Assembly: GCA_963726775.1 (NCBI GenBank)
Contig: CAVSDL010000011.1
Span: 124,001-188,000 of the forward strand
Direction: 5' to 3'
DNA length: 64,000 nt
From: CAIWHR01 sp963726775
GTDB lineage: Bacteria > Pseudomonadota > Gammaproteobacteria > Burkholderiales > Casimicrobiaceae
Numbering within the stretch: the stretch's first letter is position 1; each line of letters opens with the position of its first letter. Under the pieces are notes generated by a model. It ran no database searches, was not told the DNA's origin, and was given only the letters and a program-made list of their open reading frames with translations. Made by a program: the position numbers and the translations under genes. This document shows positions 26,336-34,927 of this stretch, piece by piece.

Positions 26336-27579
26336 TGCGACGACGTACGGTGCTCTCGCTCGAGCAGGCGCTGTCGCTTCCGTACGCGACGCTGCGCTTC
26401 GTCCAGCTCGGGTGGCGCGTGATCCGCATCGAGTCCACCCCGGTGGGCGAGGGCCTGCCCGGAGATCCGAACCGCTACATCGGCCGCAACGCAGTGGACG
26501 ACGATCGGCGCACGTACTTCATCGCGCCCAACGTCGGCAAGGAGGCGATCGCGCTCAATCTCAAGGATCCGCGCGGCCGAGAGACGCTGCTGCGCCTGCT
26601 GGTTGCGCTCGAGGTCGACGCGTTTTGCTGCAACGTGCTTCCGTGTCGCTACGGACCGCTCGGCATCGACTACGAGACGCTGTCCGCAGTCCGTCCAGAG
26701 CTCATATGGGCGGGGATCTCCGCGCTGGGGCCCGAACACCCGGACGTACCCGGATACGACCCTGTGCTGCAGGCGATGGCTGGCTTCATGGAGATCACCG
26801 GCGACCCGGCCGGCCCACCCATGGTGACCGGTGTTCCCATCGTCGACCTGAAGGCGGGCGACGAGGTCTACGCCAACGTGCTGCTTGCGCTTGCCGAGCG
26901 CGCGGAAACCGGCCGCGGCAGGCGAATCGACGTGTCGATGCTGCAAGCCGCGGCCTCCTGGCTCATCACGACGTTGCCGCTCGTCGACTTCGACTGCGAC
27001 CCGACCGAGATCACGCGCGCTGGCAACGAGCACCGCAAGTTCATCCCGACCAACGTCTATCCGACGCGCGACGGTTTCATCTACCTCGCCGTCGGCTCGG
27101 ACGCGCAATGGAAGCGGCTGACCGAGACGGCGATGTTCGCGCCGGTCGCGCGGCCGGCGCGCATCACCAACGCGGGCCGACAGCAGAATCGGATCGACCT
27201 GCGCCGCGACATGACGGCCGTCACCCAGGTCTACGCTACCGCCGAACTCGCCGCGACGCTGTCCGCGGCGACCATTCCCTGGGCCGCGATCAACGACATC
27301 CGGCAGGTCCGCGAGTTGCCCGCGCTCGCCGACAGGTTCACGACCACGCGCACGCCGCAAGGACGGACGATCCGGATGCAGCCGGCGGGCGTGAGCCTGC
27401 GCGGAATGCGCAGCGAGTACCCATTTCCGCCGAAGTACGCCGAGCACACGCGGGAGGTGCTGGCGGAGGCCGGATTCACGGACGCCGAAATTTCCTCTCT
27501 CGCGCGGCAGGGCGTCGTCGGAATGATCGAACTGCCGCCAGAGGCATCGTTGGCAAACTACAAGGAGACGGGAACATGA
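26335..27579 (+). CDS. iaaL: Class III (CaiB/BaiF) CoA-transferase, IaaL-like
   Basis: 414 residues; the start shares a base with the previous stop. Family III features: the start region LSLPYATLRFVQLGWRVIRIE, NLKDPRGRETLLRL, and the likely catalytic Asp in GVPIVDLKAGDEVYANVL. Such enzymes move CoA between acids through an aspartyl-CoA thioester. In Aromatoleum, IaaL is a phenylsuccinyl-CoA transferase linking the late and early acids of the pathway, and that is the best match here by context. Confidence 0.75.
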   Translation: MRRRTVLSLEQALSLPYATLRFVQLGWRVIRIESTPVGEGLPGDPNRYIGRNAVDDDRRTYFIAPNVGKEAIALNLKDPRGRETLLRLLVALEVDAFCCNVLPCRYGPLGIDYETLSAVRPELIWAGISALGPEHPDVPGYDPVLQAMAGFMEITGDPAGPPMVTGVPIVDLKAGDEVYANVLLALAERAETGRGRRIDVSMLQAAASWLITTLPLVDFDCDPTEITRAGNEHRKFIPTNVYPTRDGFIYLAVGSDAQWKRLTETAMFAPVARPARITNAGRQQNRIDLRRDMTAVTQVYATAELAATLSAATIPWAAINDIRQVRELPALADRFTTTRTPQGRTIRMQPAGVSLRGMRSEYPFPPKYAEHTREVLAEAGFTDAEISSLARQGVVGMIELPPEASLANYKETGT

Positions 27580-28724
27580 AAGCAGCAACATGGCTCAACG
27601 CGCTGCTGGCGATCATGCTGACCTCGACCGTCGCGTTGGCCCAGGTCAGGATCGGCGTGATCGCGTCGACGACCGGACCGACCGCGGTGGTCGGCATTCC
27701 GCAGAAGAACACCGCGGCGCTGCTGCCGAAGAAGATCGGCGACCTGTCCGTCGAATACATCGTGCTCGACGATGCGAGCGATTCCACACAAAGCGTGATG
27801 GGCGTGAAGAAGCTGCTGCTGGAATCGAAGATCGACGCGCTGATTGGCCCGTCAGGCTCGCCCAACGCGGTCGGCGTTGTCCAGTTCATGGCCGAGAGCG
27901 GCACGCCGATGCTGGCGCCGGTCGGCACGACCGCGGTCGTGCTGCCGATGGACGACAAGAAGCGCTGGGTGTTCAAGACCACGCAGAACGACCAGCTCAT
28001 TTCCGACGCGCTCGTCGCGCACATGGTGAAGACCGGCGTGAAGGCCGTCGGCTTCATCGGTTTCAACGACCCCTATGGCGAGAACTGGTACACGGTGTTC
28101 AGCGCGCAGGCGCAGAAGGCCGGAATCAAGGTTGTCGCAAGTGAGCGCTACCTGCGTTCGGATTCGTCGGTGACGGGGCAGGTCGCGAAATTGATCGTCG
28201 CCAAGCCCGACGCGGTGCTCGTCGCCGCCGCGGGCGGCCCGACCGTGCTGCCGCAGATCACACTCGTCGACGCGGGCTACAAGGGCCGGATCTACCAGAC
28301 CCACGGCGCGGCGGCGCCCGATTTCCTGCGCCTGGGCGGCGCCAAGGTCGAGGGCACGATTCTCGCGGCGAGCTTGATGCTCGTGCTACCGGAGATCTCC
28401 GACGGCGTGCCGTCGAAGGCGGTCGCGCTGGAGTACGTCGGTGCGTACGAGAAGATGTATGGCAGCAAGCCGGCGACGTTCGGCGCGAACGTCTACGACG
28501 CGGGCCTGCTCTTGTCCCGCGCGGTGCCGGAGGCCGCAAGACGCGGCAAGCCCGGAACGCCCGAGTTTCGCACCGCGCTGCGCGACGCGCTCGAGAGCAC
28601 GCGCGAGCTGGTCGGCACGCAGGGCGTGTACAACATGTCGCCCGCGGACCATTCGGGCTTCGACGAGCGCGGCCGCGTGCTGATCACCGTCAAGGATGGC
28701 AACTGGCGACTCCTGAAGGATTGA
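27576..28724 (+). CDS. ABC-transporter periplasmic substrate-binding protein (branched-chain amino acid type)
   Basis: 382 residues; ATGA overlap with the CoA-transferase. A signal peptide is clear (MKAATWLNALLAIMLTSTVALAQ). The mature part is a type 1 periplasmic fold (IGVIASTTGPTAVVGIPQKN, DDASDSTQSVMGVKKLL, GFIGFNDPYGENW), as in LivJ-like and aromatic-acid-binding proteins. No permease or ATPase genes follow here, so its transport partners are elsewhere. By position it may bind indoleacetate or a related aromatic acid. Confidence 0.85.
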   Translation: MKAATWLNALLAIMLTSTVALAQVRIGVIASTTGPTAVVGIPQKNTAALLPKKIGDLSVEYIVLDDASDSTQSVMGVKKLLLESKIDALIGPSGSPNAVGVVQFMAESGTPMLAPVGTTAVVLPMDDKKRWVFKTTQNDQLISDALVAHMVKTGVKAVGFIGFNDPYGENWYTVFSAQAQKAGIKVVASERYLRSDSSVTGQVAKLIVAKPDAVLVAAAGGPTVLPQITLVDAGYKGRIYQTHGAAAPDFLRLGGAKVEGTILAASLMLVLPEISDGVPSKAVALEYVGAYEKMYGSKPATFGANVYDAGLLLSRAVPEAARRGKPGTPEFRTALRDALESTRELVGTQGVYNMSPADHSGFDERGRVLITVKDGNWRLLKD

Positions 28725-28888
28725 GTGCGCCGCGCGCGGGCTCACGCACGGATTGCGGGGATCCGCAACGTGTGCCAGCATCAGCAGCTTCGATCCGGGC
28801 GTTGCGCGGGAAATGGCCGTTGCCCCGGTTCGCTGAAATCCCCCTGCACGGCACCGCAGGGGCATTCGATAAAGGGACACTGGACCCC

Positions 28889-29155
28889 ATGGACGACGAG
28901 AAAATAACGGTGCGCATCACCGAAACCGGGAGAACCATGGATGTCGTGGTTCTGCACAAGCGTGCCGAGCGGATACAGGTGGTCCTCGGCGAAGGCGTCC
29001 ACAGCGTCAGATGCGATCTGACGCCGACGCGCAACGGATTTGCCTATGCGGGCAGCGCCATGGGCCGCGAAATCGTCTATGAGCAAAGCCGCGCCCAGGT
29101 CAAGGCGGATATCGACCGGGTCAATCCGGCCCTGCGCAATTCCAGCCGGCGCTGA
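28889..29155 (+). CDS. Small hypothetical protein
   Basis: 88 residues from the ATG at 28889, preceded by AAAGGGACA at a suitable distance. The sequence is a plausible small soluble beta-rich protein (ITVRITETGRTMDVVVLHK, then a basic C-terminus). No family is recognised. The 164 bases between the binding-protein gene and this start hold a short hairpin (TTGCGG/CCGCAA, 28753-28768) without a T run. It converges with the minus-strand membrane protein gene. Confidence 0.55.
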   Translation: MDDEKITVRITETGRTMDVVVLHKRAERIQVVLGEGVHSVRCDLTPTRNGFAYAGSAMGREIVYEQSRAQVKADIDRVNPALRNSSRR

Positions 29156-29172
29156 TTGCCGCCGGTGATGCA

Positions 29173-30276
29173 TCATTTGCCGGGGACCGCCGTCCTTCCC
29201 CGAATCACCGCGCTCGCCGTGGACACGATGAATGCCGCCAGCGCGAACGCATTCAGCATTCCTCCCGCACGCACCCAGTCGTACGGCCCCGCGATATCGC
29301 CGGCAACGCGCAATGCAAGTGACGCGTGCAGCAATGCAAGGGGCAGGTAGAAGCTCGGATGGTAAGGAACGGCGACCCGCAGCACCGCGGGGAAGATGAT
29401 CGGCGCGTGGCCGAACACCATCGAGAACACGAAGCCCAGCATGAGCGCGTGCAGTGCCGCGTCGTAGGCAGGCGAACCCGGGACAGGATTCCCGGCGCCG
29501 AGGATGATGCCGCCCACGGCCAGCCACAAGTAGCCCGACAACAGGCACACGGCGATGAAACGGGTAAGGCCCGCCTCACGCACGGTACGCCGCGCGATGT
29601 CCTGCTTCAGCAGCCACGCGGCAAGCGCGAAGAGACCCGCCGCGAAGAGTGGCATTCCCCAGGCGCCACCTGCACCGACCAGGCCGGCGCCGATGGCCAC
29701 GAGTATGGCGGCAAAAGCGTACCGCGCGACCGGCGACGGGCGCAGGAAGCGCGCGAGTTCGAGGCGCTCGCCGGCGATGGTCAGAATCGGGAACGCGAGC
29801 CACCACGTCACGACCTCGTGCACCGGCGCTCCCGTCGCCCACAGCACGTTGCCCACCGACCAGCAGAGCGCGCCCAGCGCCATCGTGAACGTGAACAGCG
29901 CCGGCTGGCGGCGCAGGACGTCGAATGATGCCGCCAGCAATCCGACGCCACTTGCGACAAACAGCCACGGCGCGACCGATGTCGCTCCCGCCACCGCTGC
30001 CGCGCTGCCGAAGCCGGCGAGGAGCGGCGCCAGAAACCACGCGCGGCGGCCGATCGCGACCGCGCGCTCGAGCGAAATCACGACGCCGAAAAATCCGCAG
30101 ATCATCAGCGGTCCGTGCAGAGCCGATGCGGAGGCGGCCACCGCGGGAACGTCCCAGCCAAGACGCGCGAGTCCCGCACCGGCGCCGACAACGAGGCCCA
30201 GGAAGCCGAGGATCAGCAGCGGAATGCGCGCGCGCGGCGACAGCCCGGTGACCGGACGGGAAGCGGATGCAGGCAC
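29173..30276 (-). CDS. Polytopic membrane protein of unknown function (NnrS/haem-copper-like)
   Basis: About 367 residues from a GTG at 30276, chosen because longer versions overlap the next gene; the ribosome site is weak. Around eleven or twelve hydrophobic helices are seen, with conserved-looking His residues in ASALHGPLMICGFFG, ALHALMLGFVFSMVFGHAP and LLHASLALR. The pattern resembles membrane proteins found beside denitrification and NO-response genes. It is the last gene of the group hemerythrin-GNAT-DUF59-membrane protein, which may be driven by the FNR-type box at 32297. Confidence 0.65.
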   Translation of the reverse strand: MPASASRPVTGLSPRARIPLLILGFLGLVVGAGAGLARLGWDVPAVAASASALHGPLMICGFFGVVISLERAVAIGRRAWFLAPLLAGFGSAAAVAGATSVAPWLFVASGVGLLAASFDVLRRQPALFTFTMALGALCWSVGNVLWATGAPVHEVVTWWLAFPILTIAGERLELARFLRPSPVARYAFAAILVAIGAGLVGAGGAWGMPLFAAGLFALAAWLLKQDIARRTVREAGLTRFIAVCLLSGYLWLAVGGIILGAGNPVPGSPAYDAALHALMLGFVFSMVFGHAPIIFPAVLRVAVPYHPSFYLPLALLHASLALRVAGDIAGPYDWVRAGGMLNAFALAAFIVSTASAVIRGRTAVPGK

Positions 30277-30353
30277 GGAAAGTGAATCCGGAATGAACGT
30301 CGAATCGGTGTGTGTGCCTGCGGTGTGGACGCAAGAGGCGTGTCTGGCTTCGC

Positions 30354-30662
30354 CTACCAGCCGAAATGCTCCCGCGCGACGCCGGTCATCTTGTCGGGTG
30401 TCCAGGGCGGATCCCATACCAGCCGCACGTCCACCGCCGTTCCCTCCGGCGTGATTTCCCCGATGACGTCGCGAGCCCGGTCCGCGATCATGTCCGCCAT
30501 CGGGCAGGCCATCGTGGTCATCGTCATGTCGACGTGCACCGCGTTCGCGGTGACTTCGATGCCGTACACCAGCCCCAGGTCGACGATGTTCATTCCCGCC
30601 TCGGGATCTTCCACCTGGCGCAGCGCTTCGCGCACTGCGTCGTCGTCAGGCATGGTGCTCAT
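30354..30662 (-). CDS. DUF59/MIP18-family protein (PaaD/SufT-like metal-sulfur assembly)
   Basis: About 102 residues from the ATG at 30662; a GTG at 30689 would add nine. It contains the DUF59 hallmarks VREALRQVEDPEAGMNIVDLGLVYGIEV and TMTTMACPMADMI, with the single conserved Cys. Relatives include SufT and PaaD, which help build Fe-S or metal centres. Here it is close to hemerythrin and to Fe-S-rich anaerobic enzymes, so a cluster-assembly or repair role is reasonable. The exact client is unknown. Confidence 0.85.
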   Translation of the reverse strand: MSTMPDDDAVREALRQVEDPEAGMNIVDLGLVYGIEVTANAVHVDMTMTTMACPMADMIADRARDVIGEITPEGTAVDVRLVWDPPWTPDKMTGVAREHFGW

Positions 30663-30700
30663 CGACGTGTCCTTCCCCTGGGACGCCACGCCGGGAGGGA

Positions 30701-31711
30701 TTAGCCCAGGCGCCGCATGAACGCGATCCGCTGCGACGGCGCGAACCCGACGTCGTAGAGAAACCCGAGCAGGGCCATGTCGCGCGGCGCGACCATGCTT
30801 TCCACGCGCTCGATCCGCAGCGCGCCGAGATTGGCGAAAAGCTGCGACATCAGCGCGTGCCCGACGCCGTGGTGCGCGTACTCGCGATCGACGCCTATCG
30901 TATCGATCACCGCGACCGGCTCCGTGCGGCCGAAGTCACCCAAGTCCGCGCGCGCCATCAGGTAGCCGACGATCGCGCCGTCCCGGCGCGCAGTCAGCGA
31001 CACGCGGATTGCCGAGTCGTCCATCGTCTCCCTCAGCTTCGCCTCGATGTAGCCGCCGCGGTCGCGACCGGTGATGCCGCGGTCGATGCGAGCGATCTCC
31101 ATGAGGTCGGCGGTCGTCATGGAGCGGACGTCGGCCGTGTCGCGCGCGAGCCTTTCGAAGTCGTTGCCCCCCGGCGCCCCGAAATCGATCTCGTGGCCGG
31201 GACCCTTGCCCTCGGGCAGCGAGATCGCGTCGTCGCGCTCGGGCAGATAGGCACCCCCTCCGACCGCGCAATCGACGATGTGCGTCGGCGCCAGCGTGAA
31301 GGCCATCGCGTCGAGCCAACGCAGCATCGTATGGTCGTTCCACGCCGCCGCGGTGCGCAGATCGCCGATGCCGTGCCGCTGCGCCCACTCGGCGAGTGCC
31401 TCGAACAGGCGCTTGCCCACGCCGTGACCGCGCGCGTCCGACCGTACGCCGACCATCTCGAGCCGCAATCCGGGTTCCGTGCGTCCAAACTCGCCCTCGA
31501 GCACGCGCGCAAGGATATAGCCGGCAAGCCCGTTGGCGTCGGCGGCGGCGAGTTGCGCATGGAGCTTCGGCTCACGCACCGCGGCCGCCAGGCGCCGTTC
31601 GATATAGGCGCGTCGGGGCCGGCCGCTGAGCGCCGCGTCGATGCCGACGACGGCATCGAGGTCCTCGCGCGCGAGCGGGCGAAGCGTGCTCCTTGGAGCG
31701 ACTGCATTCAT
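30701..31711 (-). CDS. Tandem GNAT N-acetyltransferase
   Basis: 336 residues with two GNAT domains in tandem. The first has the acetyl-CoA loop VRSDARGHGVGKRLFEAL (about residues 90-110), the second IGVDREYAHHGVGHALMSQL (about 270-290). Both begin with a similar LAREDLDAVVGIDAALSGR / TTADLMEIARIDRGITGRDR element. The single-domain GNAT at 44142 shares this opening, so these may be paralogues regulating the anaerobic enzymes. The substrate is not known. Confidence 0.8.
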   Translation of the reverse strand: MNAVAPRSTLRPLAREDLDAVVGIDAALSGRPRRAYIERRLAAAVREPKLHAQLAAADANGLAGYILARVLEGEFGRTEPGLRLEMVGVRSDARGHGVGKRLFEALAEWAQRHGIGDLRTAAAWNDHTMLRWLDAMAFTLAPTHIVDCAVGGGAYLPERDDAISLPEGKGPGHEIDFGAPGGNDFERLARDTADVRSMTTADLMEIARIDRGITGRDRGGYIEAKLRETMDDSAIRVSLTARRDGAIVGYLMARADLGDFGRTEPVAVIDTIGVDREYAHHGVGHALMSQLFANLGALRIERVESMVAPRDMALLGFLYDVGFAPSQRIAFMRRLG

Positions 31712-31743
31712 GGCGTTTCCCCCTTGGTGTCCGGCTGCGAGGC

Positions 31744-32238
31744 TCAGCCGGCCGCGTAGTCGAACGCCAGCTTGCGGTCGGTGTCCTCGTCGAGCAGGTC
31801 GTCCAGCATCGGCAGTAGCGCCATGGTTTCCTTCTGAATGTGCGCCACCTGCCGCTCGACCATTTCCAGCGCGCCGCGCTTCAGTGCTTCCCAGCCGTCG
31901 TCCCCCAGATTACCCGCGGCGGCGGTGCGTGCCAACGGCAGCAGCTCGCCCGCCACCGCGCGTATGGCAACGTGTTCTTCCTCGAGCAGCCCGGCAATGT
32001 CGCCTTCGCCGGCATCGGCAAGGAGCGGAAACAGTTCGCGCTCCTCGAAATCGAAATGGCGTCCGATATCCTGCTCGATGTGCCGCGCGAATACGCCGGC
32101 CAGCCGCGTGAGATCCGGATCGCGTGCGGCGCCAGTGCGCGGCGCCCGCGCGAAGGCGCGCTCGACCCGGCCGAGGAGATCGAGGTTCGTGCGGTGTTCG
32201 CCGTCGAGCGCGCGGCTCACCTGACGCTGAAAGCTCAT
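31744..32238 (-). CDS. Hemerythrin-like domain protein
   Basis: 164 residues from the ATG at 32238. A four-helix hemerythrin pattern of metal ligands is visible: EHRTNLDLL, FARHIEQDIGRHFDFEERELFP, LLEEEHVAIRAV and VAHIQKETMALLPML. Such proteins carry a di-iron site and sense or repair damage from O2 or NO (as in the ScdA/YtfE group). It is the first gene behind a perfect TTGAC-N4-GTCAA box and heads a likely small operon with the GNAT and DUF59 genes. Confidence 0.85.
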   Translation of the reverse strand: MSFQRQVSRALDGEHRTNLDLLGRVERAFARAPRTGAARDPDLTRLAGVFARHIEQDIGRHFDFEERELFPLLADAGEGDIAGLLEEEHVAIRAVAGELLPLARTAAAGNLGDDGWEALKRGALEMVERQVAHIQKETMALLPMLDDLLDEDTDRKLAFDYAAG

Positions 32239-32267
32239 GGGGAGGGCAATAATGGTATTACGGTACC

Positions 32268-32310
32268 AAATTACCTTACGTAGCGCCGCGGGTCAATTGA
32301 CGCGCGTCAA
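32268..32310 (-). promoter_or_regulatory. FNR/DNR-type box and class II promoter upstream of hemerythrin gene
   Basis: On the minus strand TTGACGCGCGTCAA (32297-32310) is a perfect TTGAC-N4-GTCAA palindrome, the form used by FNR/ANR/DNR-type regulators. A TAATTT -10 box lies at 32273-32268. The box centre is about 41 bases upstream of the start site this would give, the class II spacing. The box overlaps the last codons of the upstream membrane protein gene. The spacing is read from the bases; the regulator is inferred. Confidence 0.65.
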
Positions 32311-33611
32311 GCAATCGGGGCATTGCGGCGGTGCCGCGCCGCCCGGCGCAGCGCCACCACGAAGAACCACGCGAACGCTGCGGCGCCCGCCAGGCCCGCC
32401 AACGCTCCGGCGCGCGCGATCGGCGCGCTCCCGGCAAGCGTTGCGAGCGCCAGCAGCGCCAACGCCGCGAGGTGACAGGCGAAGTGAATCGCGAGCGGGC
32501 CCTCCGCCGTCAGCGATGACGGGGTGGGAAGACGCCGCGGCGCGCCGGCTGCTCCGCTGGCCGCGTGCATCGAAGCGAGAAAAGGGACGATCCGCTGGAG
32601 GAGGCCGAGGAGAAACGTCAGCAGCCAGCCGCCGATGAGGACAATGCCGAACAGCGCGGCCGTTCCCTCGAAGGGGACGCCCAGCGTGACAGCAAAGGCT
32701 CCGCCGAGACTGGCGACCAGAAGCCCCCAGCTGATCCGCACCAGACGAAACGACCGCCCGAGCTCGCGCCGCATCCCGGACGCGAGCGTGGTCGTCATCG
32801 ATCCGATATGCAGCGCCACCGCGACAGCGCCCGTGGCGATCGCGGCGAGCCGCAGCGGCACCGGCGCGAGGCCGAAGCCCGCGGCGCCTGCAACGAGCAG
32901 CGCGACGGCCGCCAGTCCCGCCGACGCCAGCGCCCTCCGGTCGGGAGGTGCCACGGACACGGCGAACATCGGCACGAGAATGTACGAGAGCCCCAGCGCA
33001 AGCATGCCCATGAAGCCGTAGGCCGCGAAAACGACGTGCATCGCAAGCGTCGTTCCGCGCTCGAGACTCGGGCCGCCGACGTAGGCGCCGGCCGCGGACA
33101 CCGCGGTCGCCAGCGCCACGGCCAGCGAGGCGAGGGCAATCCAGCAGTGCACGGTGACGGCGGGCATTCCCTTGCTGCGAATGAGATTGCGCGCCATCAA
33201 CGCCGCCCAGGCCGCGAGCCCGAGGACGACGGCGATCGCCCCGGCCGCCAGCAGAACGGGCGCGCCGGTGCCCATTCCGATCGCCAGTGCCGCCACACCC
33301 GGCGTATACAGCAGCCATATCGCGGCGGGCCAGCCGGGGGCCGCCACAGGGCGACGCGTCGCGACCGGCAGCAGCTGCAGGCTCGCGCCGATCGCCGTCA
33401 TCGCCAGCACGCCCAGCGTCACGAGATGGAGCGCGGCAAGCAGCCAGCCGAGCCCTCCGGAAAAGCGGGGCACCGCGTCTGCGCCGGCAGCGAGGGCCAT
33501 CCACGCGAGAAGGTGAAAGGCGACGGCCGCGCCGAAAAAGCGGAACGGAATCGACGCCGGCAGGAGGCGGCTCGCCGCTCCAGGCAGCATGCCGCGAGCG
33601 GCGGTGCTCAC
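32307..33611 (-). CDS. Polytopic (about 12-helix) membrane protein of unknown function
   Basis: 434 residues from a GTG at 33611 that overlaps the DUF2249 stop (GTGA). It is nearly all hydrophobic helices with a few buried His (FHLLAWMAL, ALHLVTLGVL, VTVHCWIALA, AMHVVFAAYG). The pattern recalls haem-copper-oxidase or NnrS-like proteins, and it has the same general layout as the product of 29173-30276. Translation is coupled to DUF2249 and through that to hcrB. The 3' end carries the FNR box of the next operon. Confidence 0.7.
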   Translation of the reverse strand: MSTAARGMLPGAASRLLPASIPFRFFGAAVAFHLLAWMALAAGADAVPRFSGGLGWLLAALHLVTLGVLAMTAIGASLQLLPVATRRPVAAPGWPAAIWLLYTPGVAALAIGMGTGAPVLLAAGAIAVVLGLAAWAALMARNLIRSKGMPAVTVHCWIALASLAVALATAVSAAGAYVGGPSLERGTTLAMHVVFAAYGFMGMLALGLSYILVPMFAVSVAPPDRRALASAGLAAVALLVAGAAGFGLAPVPLRLAAIATGAVAVALHIGSMTTTLASGMRRELGRSFRLVRISWGLLVASLGGAFAVTLGVPFEGTAALFGIVLIGGWLLTFLLGLLQRIVPFLASMHAASGAAGAPRRLPTPSSLTAEGPLAIHFACHLAALALLALATLAGSAPIARAGALAGLAGAAAFAWFFVVALRRAARHRRNAPIA

Positions 33612-33898
33612 GCCATGCGCTCGAGCTTCAGTCGAATTTCCCCGGGTACGCCGTCGATGCGCATGGCGGACCAGCCCAGCTCCGCCAGTTCCGGGTACAG
33701 CATCTTCGGGTCGCGCTCGTGGTGGACGATCACCGGCGTGCGGTCATCGATCGAGTCGATAAGGTCGAGGATGGCGGCCAACGGGCCGGGGGGCAGCAGT
33801 CCACGCACGTCGACGTGAAGGCCGTCGGCTTCGCGCCACCGACGCGCCTCCGAAAGGGGGCCGCCGGTCGCGGGTGCGCGGGGTGCAATTGCGTTCAT
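33608..33898 (-). CDS. DUF2249-family small protein
   Basis: 96 residues; the ATG overlaps the hcrB stop (ATGA) and its own stop overlaps the next start. The core LHVDVRGLLPPGPLAAILDLIDSI and the ending GWSAMRIDGVPGEIRLKLERM match the DUF2249 fold, a SirA/TusA-like small domain often found with hemerythrin, NnrS and nitrogen-oxide genes. Its function is not established. It ties the hcr genes translationally to the membrane protein downstream. Confidence 0.75.
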   Translation of the reverse strand: MNAIAPRAPATGGPLSEARRWREADGLHVDVRGLLPPGPLAAILDLIDSIDDRTPVIVHHERDPKMLYPELAELGWSAMRIDGVPGEIRLKLERMA

Positions 33899-34926
33899 GT
33901 CGTGGACTCTGGGTTGGAACCGGGGATCGGGTTGGAGCGGGCAGGCGGATCGCCGTTCGCGAGATCGCGCACCAGCCGCTGCGCCATCACCGCGGCGACC
34001 TGGCGGCGGTAGTTCGATCGGGTAACGGTGGTGCGCATCGGGCTCGCCTGTTTCTGCACGAGCTTCGCCAGTTTCGCGAGCATCGAGGCGTCCACGACCT
34101 GACCGGCGAAATCGCCCGTGCCTTCGAGCATGAACGGTCGCGCGTTGGTGCCGGTCAAGGCGACAACGAGACTGGCAAGGCGGCCGTCGATTGCATCGAC
34201 GCGCGCTGCCACCCCGGCAAGTGGAAAATCGATCGCCCCGCGCACGCGAGCCTTGCGGTAACCCGCCCGCGCGTTTGCCGGCTGCGGCGGCACGTGGACC
34301 GCCGCCAGAATGTCGCCGGAGGCGAGCGTCAGGTGCCTGGCGCCATCGTCGGTGTAGAGGTCGGCGAGGGCGATGCGCCGGCGGCCACCCGGGCCCGCGA
34401 TCTCGACGCCCGCGCCCAGCGCCAGGAGGACGGGGGCGAGGTCGCCGGAGAACGCGGCGTGACACCGCTTGCCCTGCGGCGCGACGTGGCAGATCTCGCC
34501 GCCGTGCTTCAGGCAATAGTCGTTCGAGCGGCGCCACCATTCGCTCTGGTTGTAGAAGAGGCACCGCGTATCGAGACACAGGTTGCCGCCGATGGTGGCT
34601 ACCGTGCGATGACCCGGACCGGCGACGGTGATCGCGGCCTCGGCCAGCACCGGCAGCACGCGCTCGAGCTCAACGTCGGTTGCAATGCGCGCCAGCGTGA
34701 CGCCCGCGCCGATCGTCGTGCCGTTGCGCGCGATCGTGATGCCATCGAACCCGGCGATACCGGAAACATCGACCAGCGCCGGCGATTCGCCTAGCCCGTC
34801 GCGCAGGTTTGGCAAGAGATCGGTGCCCCCGGCAATGAGTCGCGCGCCCGGTGTGGCGGCGAGCAGCGCCACGGCGTCGGCGAGCGTAGCGGGGTGCGAC
34901 AGCGCGAACGGGGCGATGCGTTCCAT
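33895..34926 (-). CDS. hcrB: 4-hydroxybenzoyl-CoA reductase beta subunit (FAD + 4Fe-4S)
   Basis: 343 residues from the ATG at 34926. The FAD motifs LIAGGTDLLPN and ATIGGNLCLDT are followed by the insertion unique to HcrB, with RCLFYNQSEWWRRSNDYC and later HGGEIC and GKRC. The cysteines fall at 122, 138, 146 and 155, which agree with the 4Fe-4S ligands of the Thauera enzyme as I recall them. This extra cluster reverses electron flow so that a low-potential donor can remove the phenolic OH from 4-hydroxybenzoyl-CoA, giving benzoyl-CoA. It follows hcrA by one base. Confidence 0.93.
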   Translation of the reverse strand: MERIAPFALSHPATLADAVALLAATPGARLIAGGTDLLPNLRDGLGESPALVDVSGIAGFDGITIARNGTTIGAGVTLARIATDVELERVLPVLAEAAITVAGPGHRTVATIGGNLCLDTRCLFYNQSEWWRRSNDYCLKHGGEICHVAPQGKRCHAAFSGDLAPVLLALGAGVEIAGPGGRRRIALADLYTDDGARHLTLASGDILAAVHVPPQPANARAGYRKARVRGAIDFPLAGVAARVDAIDGRLASLVVALTGTNARPFMLEGTGDFAGQVVDASMLAKLAKLVQKQASPMRTTVTRSNYRRQVAAVMAQRLVRDLANGDPPARSNPIPGSNPESTT

Positions 34927-34927
34927 C

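Noticed and set aside
28750..28770. Terminator after the binding-protein gene
   Set aside because: A 6-base stem is present but no T run follows.
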